A stretch of 6,142 nucleotides of DNA from an uncultured Candidatus Saccharibacteria bacterium (GCA_915070155.1 CAJZFK010000045.1:1-6142), one strand, 5' to 3'; shown: positions 1 to 5,023, counted from the stretch's first letter. Numbers and translations: made by a program. Notes: generated from the sequence alone by a model not told the origin.

Positions 1-117
1 ATCGAGGGTAGTTTTTTTATTACCAACAGGAATCTTAAACATACCACCGTTTTTACGATAGATACGCTTACCCTTTACGGTAATATATGGTCGAAAAATA
101 TAAATGGTATTATCCAT
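1..117 (-). CDS. Unrecognised small basic protein, N-terminal 39 codons only
   Basis: The frame opens with ATG at 117-115 and runs off the left edge without a stop, so only 39 residues are visible. A good ribosome-binding site (AGAGGAG, about 9 bases upstream) precedes the ATG, which makes this a real start. The visible part begins MDNTIYIFRPYITVKGKRIY and continues with KNGGMFKIPVGNKK. It is rich in Lys, Arg, Tyr and Gly, with alternating hydrophobic residues that suggest beta strands. It shows no signal peptide, membrane segment or cysteine. I do not recognise the family and assign no function. It is the first gene downstream of an NrdR-type promoter (483-538) and a terminator-like structure (254-355), so its expression may depend on read-through of that terminator. 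A separate promoter in 118-250 was not obvious. Confidence 0.75.
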   Translation of the reverse strand, partial: MDNTIYIFRPYITVKGKRIYRKNGGMFKIPVGNKKTTLD

Positions 118-253
118 AATATTAATCTCCTCTGTTAAGTTACTATTCACAACTATGCGGTCTTTGACAGCTTAGATGCGTCGACACGGTTACGTTTCTA
201 TTTTGCCATTTTTTCAAAGTACTAACTAGGATCGCACTAGATTGTTGGTAAAT

Positions 254-355
254 AAAAAAGTTATATGCCGAGACCGGTGGCGTAGACTACAACGATTGTT
301 ACCTTTATGGCATTAGAACTTTTTGAGATCCACGCCATCCGTCTCGATATATAAC
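254..355 (-). terminator. Intrinsic terminator-like inverted repeat followed by U6
   Basis: Arms 355-332 and 283-260 are reverse complements at 20 of 24 positions. As minus-strand RNA one further position is a U-G pair, giving 21 of 24 paired. The loop is 48 nt (331-284), and the downstream arm is followed immediately by TTTTTTATTT (259 onward). The U run on only this side argues for minus-strand transcription. The large loop contains half of a second stem (298-287), so formation of that stem could influence termination. The gene starting at 117 lies beyond it. Confidence 0.5.
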
Positions 356-384
356 TACACATATTGTCAATCGTTGTAGCTTAC
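282..384. repeat. Inverted repeat interleaved with the terminator stem
   Basis: Positions 287-298 and 368-379 are perfect 12-base reverse complements (CTACAACGATTG and CAATCGTTGTAG). Including flanks 282-286 and 380-384, 15 of 17 positions match. One arm lies in the loop of the 260-283/332-355 stem and the other lies outside it, so the two repeats cross. A shorter crossing pair, TAGAAC (314-319) with GTTCTA (394-399), may be chance. Confidence 0.7.
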
Positions 385-457
385 CTCACGGCGTTCTAGA
401 CCGTTACGACACTTCATCCCCCATATGAGTTTTTATCCTCAATTGAATGATGATTTT

Positions 458-486
458 ATTATACACTGTTATTTGGTCAAAATCAA
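458..486 (-). promoter_or_regulatory. Sigma-70-type promoter, minus strand
   Basis: The -35 is TTGATT (486-481) and the -10 is a consensus TATAAT (463-458), with an ideal 17-bp spacer. The expected transcription start is near 451, just before the structured RNA. The -35 abuts the downstream NrdR box of the neighbouring promoter (core 486-495), so NrdR binding there could also block this promoter. The hexamers are strong, but no experiment separates it from the promoter at 509-538. Confidence 0.55.
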
Positions 487-538
487 CATATATAGCGTTA
501 CAATTAAAACCATAAACACTATATATGGTGGTTGTTAA
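483..538 (-). promoter_or_regulatory. NrdR-type promoter with two boxes (third of three in the window)
   Basis: On the minus strand the -35 is TTAACA (538-533) and the -10 is TATGGT (514-509), with an 18-bp spacer. A box lies in the spacer (plus-strand ACACTATATATGGTGG, 516-531), close to the known NrdR consensus acaCwAtATaTwGtgt. A weaker second box has its core at 486-495. Core centres are 33 bp apart. The layout aligns over its length with the nrdA promoter, including a TTGTA.CGCTATATAT stretch downstream of the -10. It points at the structured RNA and the gene starting at 117. Confidence 0.6.
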
Positions 539-570
539 TGTATAATCACAACTTAATAATCATTCTTCGT

Positions 571-605
571 ATCCCCAAAAACCTACCTTTATGGCTTTTG
601 GAGAT
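571..605 (-). other. 13-bp hairpin in the 3' region of the tail-protein gene
   Basis: Positions 605-593 and 583-571 on the minus strand form a 13-bp stem (AUCUCCAAAAGCC with GGUUUUUGGGGAU) around a 9-nt loop, AUAAAGGUA. Two positions are G-U pairs as minus-strand RNA but A-C mismatches as plus-strand RNA, so the fold favours the minus transcript. It lies about 50 bases beyond the stop at 656. No U run follows, so it is not a standard terminator. It may be a 3'-end stabiliser, a processing site or a protein site. The loop belongs to a 12-mer that recurs in the structured RNA. Confidence 0.5.
584..595. repeat. 12-base direct repeat, copy 2 (copy 1 at 300-311)
   Basis: TACCTTTATGGC occurs at 300-311 and again at 584-595 (minus-strand GCCATAAAGGTA). 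Copy 1 is in the loop of the terminator-like stem. Copy 2 is the loop and loop-closing pairs of the 571-605 hairpin. The sequences around the two copies differ, so this is not simply part of a longer duplication. Confidence 0.6.
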
Positions 606-655
606 AAAGATATTTAGTATTTTATGTGCTTCGATAAACAATACAACCTAGAGGT

Positions 656-829
656 CTATTCGCAACCGTCACAAATAGTCAGACTTGCTGGGTCAACTGG
701 TGCCGCAACAGTGCCGTTCGACTTTGCTTGATCATCAGCCGCTTCTTGTGCCGCTTTAAGAGCTGCGTCAATGGCGCTCAATTTTTCTTCCAAAGTCATG
801 TCATCAGTAATAATCTGATTCGCATTCAT
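656..829 (-). CDS. 57-residue protein ending in CxxC; candidate detached RNR redox tail
   Basis: I chose the ATG at 829-827 because AGGGG (843-839) lies 9 bases upstream. The ATG at 835-833, adding Met-Lys, sits only 3 bases from it. The stop is TAG (658-656). The protein starts MNANQIITDDMTLEEKLSAI. Residues 12-36 are predicted to be an acidic, Ala-rich helix. Residues 37-52 form a flexible linker (SNGTVAAPVDPASLTI), and the last five residues are CDGCE. C53 and C56 are its only cysteines. There is no signal peptide or membrane segment, so it is probably cytosolic. Class I RNR large subunits normally end in a flexible tail with a cysteine pair, and NrdA here lacks one. A promoter with paired NrdR boxes (839-894) lies directly upstream. 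I infer that it passes thioredoxin electrons to NrdA in trans. It could instead be a small redoxin substrate or metal-binding peptide. Confidence 0.8.
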   Translation of the reverse strand: MNANQIITDDMTLEEKLSAIDAALKAAQEAADDQAKSNGTVAAPVDPASLTICDGCE

Positions 830-838
830 TTTCATTTT

Positions 839-894
839 CCCCTATATTTAGTAGTTACTTAACTAATTTTACGCTAGATATAGTGCTTATGCAA
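839..894 (-). promoter_or_regulatory. NrdR-type promoter of the CxxC tail gene
   Basis: On the minus strand the -35 is TTGCAT (894-889) and the -10 is TAAAAT (871-866), with a 17-bp spacer. The spacer carries a NrdR-like box, plus-strand ACGCTAGATATAGTGC (871-886). A second box, core CTATATTTAG at 842-851, overlaps the ribosome-binding site. Core centres are 32 bp apart, three helical turns, as expected for NrdR sites. The -35 overlaps the stop of the upstream gene (889-887). Transcription should start near 859, giving a leader of about 30 nt. Confidence 0.7.
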
Positions 895-1282
895 TAAAAT
901 GCAGCCAATTGCCCGTTGTAGTTTTTTCATCAAGTTCACCAATTGGCGCAACGTATATTTGCGGATTTTGGCAACGCGGCATAAAATCAGCCAATTTCTC
1001 TTTATAAGCCGCCATTGCCGCCTCTTTCTCAGATTCTGGAAGTTCAGTCACGTTAGTTTTTAAGAAAACTGCTCGCTTTTTATCATCCCAAACCACAAAT
1101 TCCGCCTTACCGTTTCGAAACGCATTTTCTGAATGGCGCGCAGTCGGCTCTGATATCCAAACTATCGAATCACCCAATCGCGCAAAGTGCAGCGGCGTCA
1201 CCAAAGGAGTTCTATCAACATTCACCGTTGCCAACGCACCAACTTCGACTGTATCTAATATTTCTTTCGCTAATTCGTTCAT
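887..1282 (-). CDS. Pyridoxamine 5'-phosphate oxidase-like FMN-binding split-barrel protein
   Basis: This 131-residue protein belongs to the small flavin-binding split-barrel superfamily. The motif GALATVNVDRTPLVTPLHFA near the N-terminus is the usual pair of barrel strands. VWISEPTARHSEN follows and contains the basic/polar stretch common around the flavin phosphate, and the C-terminus ends in TTTGNWLHFIA. I start it at the ATG at 1282-1280, which has GGGAG 8 bases upstream. An earlier ATG at 1297 overlaps the nrdB stop as TAATG and would add five residues by translational coupling; both are possible. It is translated directly after nrdB in one operon. The substrate cannot be told from sequence. 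By position it might supply or remove electrons for the RNR metal cofactor, as the unrelated flavodoxin NrdI does in class Ib systems, but this is only inference. Confidence 0.85.
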   Translation of the reverse strand: MNELAKEILDTVEVGALATVNVDRTPLVTPLHFARLGDSIVWISEPTARHSENAFRNGKAEFVVWDDKKRAVFLKTNVTELPESEKEAAMAAYKEKLADFMPRCQNPQIYVAPIGELDEKTTTGNWLHFIA

Positions 1283-1296
1283 ATCATCAACTCCCA

Positions 1297-2274
1297 TTAC
1301 TTCGTGGTATTAACTTCGTAACTAGTGTTTGTACTTTCAAAGAAATTCACCAATTCCAGCGTATCGTTGGCAGCTGCCATCCATTTGGCTGGATTCGGCA
1401 CATTGTATTCAGGCTCAAAACCTAATTCTTGCAAGCGACGGTCGGTCATATGCATAACATACTGATTGACATAATCAGCATTCAATCCCAAAATTCCCTT
1501 TGGCAACATATCCTTATTGTAAGCCTTCTCAAGCTCCACTGCCTGCAGAATCAAGCCACGGATTTCTTCTGCAAATTCCTGTGTTTGCAATTCTGGATTC
1601 TCGTCCAAAATTGTCAAAAGCAAATTGATACCAAATGTCAAGTGAAGATTTTCGTCGCGAGTAATCCAGTCCAGCAGTGAGCCAACATTACGCAACAAAT
1701 TACGCTGGCGGAAGCTCATGCCAACCATAAAGCCTGAATAGAACCAAATCCCCTCCAGCACGATGTTATACGCCACCAAAGACCTAACGAAGTCTTTCTT
1801 GCCTTCCAGCGAATAAATATCCAAATTCGGATCAAGCATCACGTCCAAATGCTTATTCTGGAAGTCAGCCTTGTCGGCTAATGATTTTTTACCAAACCCT
1901 GCAGCATAAATTTCCTCGCGATCAAACGGAAATGTCTCAATAATGTATTCAAATGTCATGAAATGATTGGCTTCTTCCCACATCTGTTTTGACAAATATA
2001 GTTGAGCTTCCGCCGCGTTCACATATGGATAAATACCGAACGCCAATGATTTATTGATCAATAACTCATTTGGGTTCAAATAGCTAATAACCGTTTTCAG
2101 TGCGTGTTTTTCGTCGTCTGACAATTTTTCAAAATCCGCCAAATCTTGCACTAATTGAACTTCGTTTGGAAACCACGTGTTAGCCACTGCTTGATTATAA
2201 AGATCATACGCCCAAGGGTAACGAATTGGGTGAAGTGACAATCCATCGCGTAATCCTGAACCTAAAATTCCCAT
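1297..2274 (-). CDS. nrdB: Ribonucleoside-diphosphate reductase small subunit, class Ic type
   Basis: This 325-residue ferritin-like subunit houses the metal cofactor that starts radical chemistry in NrdA. Visible ligands are E70, E101, H104, E174, E208 and H211 (in WEEANHF, LEGIWFY and RDENLHL). F108 sits where most R2 proteins have the radical Tyr, and the first ligand is Glu rather than Asp. These match the Chlamydia trachomatis class Ic R2 residues I recall (E89, E120, H123, F127, E193, E227, H230) at a constant offset of 19. C-terminal Tyr319 corresponds to its Tyr338. A Mn/Fe cofactor is therefore likely. The start at 2274 is chosen for AAGGAGG 8 bases upstream, overlapping the nrdA stop. 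A longer frame to 2364 would overlap nrdA by 77 bases and lacks this site. The gap to nrdA is 13 bases, and the stop is joined to the next frame by TAATG. Confidence 0.95.
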   Translation of the reverse strand: MGILGSGLRDGLSLHPIRYPWAYDLYNQAVANTWFPNEVQLVQDLADFEKLSDDEKHALKTVISYLNPNELLINKSLAFGIYPYVNAAEAQLYLSKQMWEEANHFMTFEYIIETFPFDREEIYAAGFGKKSLADKADFQNKHLDVMLDPNLDIYSLEGKKDFVRSLVAYNIVLEGIWFYSGFMVGMSFRQRNLLRNVGSLLDWITRDENLHLTFGINLLLTILDENPELQTQEFAEEIRGLILQAVELEKAYNKDMLPKGILGLNADYVNQYVMHMTDRRLQELGFEPEYNVPNPAKWMAAANDTLELVNFFESTNTSYEVNTTK

Positions 2275-2287
2275 CTTAATTTCCTCC

Positions 2288-4690
2288 TTATTTATTAATT
2301 TTCGCAAATCCAAATCCGCGCACTTTACTATTTGTGCGGACTTTTTGTTCTGCAATTTTATCAACTGAAACTGTTGTCTGCTCCGACTGATGACGCGGCT
2401 TAACGTGCAGATAATATGTCGTCTTCAAGCCACGCTTCCACGCTTCCGAATAAATCTTCACATATTCATCAATGTCTCGCGTCTCCAGGTACATATTTCG
2501 AGAAATCGCTTGATCAACCCACTTCTGAGCCCTGGCTGCCACCTCAATAAACGCATACGGACTAAGCTGGAAGCTTGTTTTATAAACATCCTTGATGTTT
2601 TGCGGAATGCCGTCAATATCTTGAATATCGCCCTGCGCCGCAAAAATCTCATCCTTCAAATTGTCCCACAGACCAAGCTTCTTCAAATCGCGAACTAAAT
2701 TATGGTTCACTTCCAAAAACTTACCGTTCAGAGTCGAGCGACTAAAAATCTGCGCAAATTGCGGATCAATTCCAGGAGTCGTTCCCGCCACGTGACCAAT
2801 GTTAGCCGTCGGCGCAATTGCCATAAGAGTCGCATTTCGCATTCCCTTCTTCACCTTCTTTCGCAAGCTATCCCAGTCCAGTCGTGTCTTTTGGTCTATT
2901 TTCACTTTCACGCCGCGATCTTTCGACAATTTATCAACCGTATCAATTGGAAGAAGACCCTTGCTCCAGCCGCTACCCGCGAATGTTGGATAGCTGCCCA
3001 ATTCCTTTGCCAAATCAGCCGATTGATCAATGGCGTGATAGCTAATGAACTCTGTTAATTGATCAACCAAATCGTAAGATTCTTTTGATTCGTAGCAATA
3101 ACCCAACTTCTCCAACACGTCAGAAAGACCCATAATCCCGAGGCCAATTGCTCGAGTTTGCTGATTCGAATGCATCGCTTCCGGGATTGGTGTTTGAGTG
3201 ATGTCGCACAAATTGTCCAATTGTCGCACCGCCGCACGAGCCGCTTCTTTCAATCTATCCCAATCCCAAGTCCTATCCTCACTAAGGAATGCCGACAAAT
3301 TGATACTCACCAAGTTACACGTCGCAATATTATTTTTATCCTGCGGTAATGTAATTTCCGTACACAAGTTACTGAGGTGAATTGTGCCCGTATTGTTATT
3401 TAACGCTCGCACGTTAATCGTGTCTTTCCAAGTCAGCCACGGATGTGATGTCGCCTGCAAACTGGTCAAAATGCGCTTAAATTGCTGACGAGCTGGAACT
3501 TTATCAAATGTTCGCAATTTTCCAGCTTCCGCCATCTTGATATATTCTTTATATCGCGCCGAAAACGCCTCGCCATATAGTTCTGTCAAATCTGGAGTTT
3601 CTGCTGGATCAAACAAATACCAATCTTGATCTTTTTCTACTCGCTTCATGAATTCATCAGAGATAAATACCGCGGTATTCGCAAATCTGGTTCTTAGATA
3701 TGGGTCACCAGAGTTTTGGCGAAGATCAACAAATTGATCAAAATTCAGGTGCCAGTTTTCCATGTAAATTGCAGCCGCACCAGCCTTTTTACCCTTACGA
3801 GAAACCGCAAAAAGCGCCGTATCAATCATCTTCATAAATGGAATTGGGCCAGTCGATTCAGTGTTGGTGGTTTTAACTGGACTGCCAGCTGCGCGTAGCT
3901 TTGTAAAACCAATACCAATTCCGCCCGTACCTTTAGCGATCCACATTGTGTCGCGAACAGCCTTAGCAATTGACTCCATATCATCATCGACATTAAGCAA
4001 GAAGCAGTTGCTAAGTTGTGGGAACGAGCCGCCAGCATTAACTCGCGTTGAGCCGCCTGGGACGTACTCCAAATTGCTCATGTGATTATAAAACTCAATC
4101 GCTGCAGTAGTCGGATCAGCCTCGTTGTAACTAAGCCCCATAGCAATTCGCATGTGCGTAAACTGAGGTGTTTCAATTGGTGAGCCGTTTTGCTTGCGAA
4201 GAGCGTAACGGTTTTTATTAGTCACCACACCCAAATATTTACTCAAATCATCACGTGCTGGATCAAGTTCCGCCGCCAGCTTTTTCAGATCAAACCGTCC
4301 GTCAGCCATGCGCTTATCTAGCAATCCTTCTTTTACTGCCGCCTTAACGAACTTCGGAAATTCGCGCGCATGAAGTTTTTTCAATTCTTCCGCCGTTTCA
4401 TAATCGCCCAAAATTTGCTTATAGACAGTTTTCAGTAATAATCGTGCCGCGATTTTATCATAATCTGGGTCGTCTTTAACGTTTTGCAAAACTGTTTGAA
4501 TGACAGCCTCGTCTAGTTGTTCGGTCGTAATTCCATCAAATAATGTCAATTGCAATTCAGTCGCAACTTGAACAACTTTAGAGATTTGGTCCGGCAAACC
4601 TTCGCACGCCTTTAAAATAGCCGTGTTAATTTTATTAGCATCAAACGGTTCTTTTGTTCCGTCGCGTTTGACTACGTTAATTTCTTTCAC
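2288..4690 (-). CDS. nrdA: Ribonucleoside-diphosphate reductase large subunit lacking the C-terminal cysteine pair
   Basis: This 800-residue class I catalytic subunit reduces ribonucleotides to deoxyribonucleotides in the cytosol with NrdB. Residues 1-90 are an ATP-cone (VVKRDGTKEPFDANKI), the overall activity switch. The ten-stranded barrel follows, with C229 (LSNCFLL), the N441-C443-E445 triad (NLCTEI) and C458 (ATCNLVSINL). These match E. coli C225, N437-C439-E441 and C462. Y759-Y760 (LKTTYYLH) match the radical-transfer pair Y730/Y731. The C-terminus after Tyr760 ends in RGFGFAKINK. No cysteine occurs after C532, so the shuttle dithiol found in normal class I enzymes is missing. A complete stop and a good nrdB ribosome site follow, so this is not an obvious frameshift. 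The start is GTG (4690-4688) behind AAGGAGGG. An in-frame TAA ten bases upstream leaves no other choice nearby. Confidence 0.96.
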   Translation of the reverse strand: MKEINVVKRDGTKEPFDANKINTAILKACEGLPDQISKVVQVATELQLTLFDGITTEQLDEAVIQTVLQNVKDDPDYDKIAARLLLKTVYKQILGDYETAEELKKLHAREFPKFVKAAVKEGLLDKRMADGRFDLKKLAAELDPARDDLSKYLGVVTNKNRYALRKQNGSPIETPQFTHMRIAMGLSYNEADPTTAAIEFYNHMSNLEYVPGGSTRVNAGGSFPQLSNCFLLNVDDDMESIAKAVRDTMWIAKGTGGIGIGFTKLRAAGSPVKTTNTESTGPIPFMKMIDTALFAVSRKGKKAGAAAIYMENWHLNFDQFVDLRQNSGDPYLRTRFANTAVFISDEFMKRVEKDQDWYLFDPAETPDLTELYGEAFSARYKEYIKMAEAGKLRTFDKVPARQQFKRILTSLQATSHPWLTWKDTINVRALNNNTGTIHLSNLCTEITLPQDKNNIATCNLVSINLSAFLSEDRTWDWDRLKEAARAAVRQLDNLCDITQTPIPEAMHSNQQTRAIGLGIMGLSDVLEKLGYCYESKESYDLVDQLTEFISYHAIDQSADLAKELGSYPTFAGSGWSKGLLPIDTVDKLSKDRGVKVKIDQKTRLDWDSLRKKVKKGMRNATLMAIAPTANIGHVAGTTPGIDPQFAQIFSRSTLNGKFLEVNHNLVRDLKKLGLWDNLKDEIFAAQGDIQDIDGIPQNIKDVYKTSFQLSPYAFIEVAARAQKWVDQAISRNMYLETRDIDEYVKIYSEAWKRGLKTTYYLHVKPRHQSEQTTVSVDKIAEQKVRTNSKVRGFGFAKINK

Positions 4691-4714
4691 ATACCCTCCT
4701 TAATTTTCCCTCTT

Positions 4715-4748
4715 AAAAACAAACCACCAACACCTCATCTGGTGGCTT
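4715..4748 (-). terminator. Terminator-like hairpin in the nrdA leader (candidate attenuator)
   Basis: On the minus strand AAGCCACCA (4748-4740) pairs with TGGTGGTTT (4729-4721) over nine positions, one of them G-U, around a 10-nt loop. GTTTTT follows (4720-4715). The structure lies inside the roughly 114-nt leader between the nrdA promoter and its GTG, ending about 25 bases before the start codon. No minus-strand gene ends just upstream that would need it, so it may set a termination checkpoint for nrdAB transcription. I found no convincing competing antiterminator. Confidence 0.5.
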
Positions 4749-4783
4749 ATCTTCGTAGCTTGTGTTTTTGTTTATTTATGGGC

Positions 4784-4840
4784 TCGCTATATATATAGCG
4801 TACAATAATAACTATAGCCGCTATATCTAGTGTTTTGCAA
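4784..4840 (-). promoter_or_regulatory. nrdA promoter with two NrdR boxes
   Basis: On the minus strand the -35 is TTGCAA (4840-4835) and the -10 is TATAGT (4816-4811), 18 bp apart. The spacer holds plus-strand CCGCTATATCTAGTGT (4818-4833), close to the NrdR consensus. The second site is a perfect 16-bp palindrome, CGCTATATATATAGCG (4785-4800), just downstream of the expected start near 4804. Its inner core is 12 bp rather than 10, so it fits the consensus only half by half. Centres are 32-33 bp apart. Binding here would cover the core promoter and repress nrdAB when dATP or ATP levels are high. Confidence 0.75.
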
Positions 4841-4869
4841 GCTATTTAGTAAAAATTACAACCTATTTT

Positions 4870-4878
4870 TGCTATAAT
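4870..4878 (+). promoter_or_regulatory. Extended -10 promoter in front of the FolC-like fragment
   Basis: TGCTATAAT is a consensus extended -10 element on the plus strand. No good -35 lies 17 bp upstream, which an extended -10 does not require. The start would be about 4885, only a few bases before the ATG at 4889, so the message would be leaderless. Confidence 0.4.
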
Positions 4879-4888
4879 CAGATACGGT

Positions 4889-5023
4889 ATGAAATCTGCA
4901 GTCGAGATTGAGTACAATCCAGACAGAGCTCTCACAAAAGCCATCGAGAAAGCCCAGCAGCTTGATACGTACGTCGTTGTTGCTGGGTCGTTTTATTTGG
5001 TGAGTGAATTTGCGGCAAGGTAG
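4889..5023 (+). pseudogene. C-terminal fragment resembling folylpolyglutamate synthase (Mur ligase C-terminal domain)
   Basis: The plus-strand frame from ATG at 4889 to TAG at 5021-5023 encodes 44 residues, including NPDRALTKAIEKAQ and YVVVAGSFYLVSEF. This pattern, a proline-Asp loop, an amphipathic helix, a hydrophobic strand and GS-YLV-E, is the final part of FolC-type ligases (glutamate-adding Mur ligase superfamily). The other roughly 380 residues, including the ATP-binding domain, are absent, and the window shows no upstream remnant. It has no ribosome-binding site but sits just behind an extended -10, so it could be expressed as a leaderless message. It converges with the ATP-grasp gene, with four bases between the stops. 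A decaying remnant is the simplest reading. A functional micro-protein is possible, since the frame is clean. Confidence 0.5.

Larger units (their letters stand above)
252..451 (-). ncRNA. Candidate structured RNA with pseudoknot topology, ending in an intrinsic terminator
   Basis: The segment lies between a promoter (TTGATT, 17 bp, TATAAT at 458-486) and a T run at 259-254, and has no credible open frame. Read on the minus strand it contains a small hairpin (ACGG at 404-401 with CCGU at 391-388). It then has two long complementary pairs in interleaved order: CTACAACGATTG (379-368) with CAATCGTTGTAG (298-287), and the 24-nt arms 355-332 with 283-260. The order A-B-A'-B' is that of a pseudoknot, or of two competing folds. 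The transcript would be about 200 nt from the 458 promoter or about 250 nt from the NrdR promoter. It matches no RNA family I know; RNase P RNA, tmRNA and SRP RNA hallmarks are absent. It could be a free small RNA or a riboswitch-like leader of the gene at 117. Confidence 0.45.

Noticed and set aside
260..384. Transposon ends, integron attC site or CRISPR
   Set aside because: There is no transposase or integrase gene, no target duplication and no spaced direct repeats. The inverted repeats cross rather than nest.
252..451. Known RNA classes: tmRNA, RNase P RNA, SRP RNA, group I intron
   Set aside because: I saw none of their conserved core sequences, and the stems are too long and wrongly ordered for a group I P3/P7 core.
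425..538. 37-codon plus-strand frame beginning MSFYPQLNDD
   Set aside because: It has no ribosome-binding site and spans both promoters and both NrdR boxes. Its composition follows the AT-rich control region.
656..835. The CxxC protein as a frameshifted or displaced end of NrdA caused by a sequencing error
   Set aside because: It lies more than 1.4 kb from the nrdA stop beyond two intact genes, and has its own start, ribosome site and promoter. An error at the nrdA end cannot produce it.
2275..2364. Longer nrdB starting at 2364
   Set aside because: It would overlap nrdA by 77 bases, has no ribosome-binding site, and the added 30 residues do not look like R2 sequence. AAGGAGG points to 2274.
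2390..3380. Several plus-strand open frames antisense to nrdA
   Set aside because: They are shadows of a long, well-conserved gene, with no ribosome sites and no recognisable protein features.
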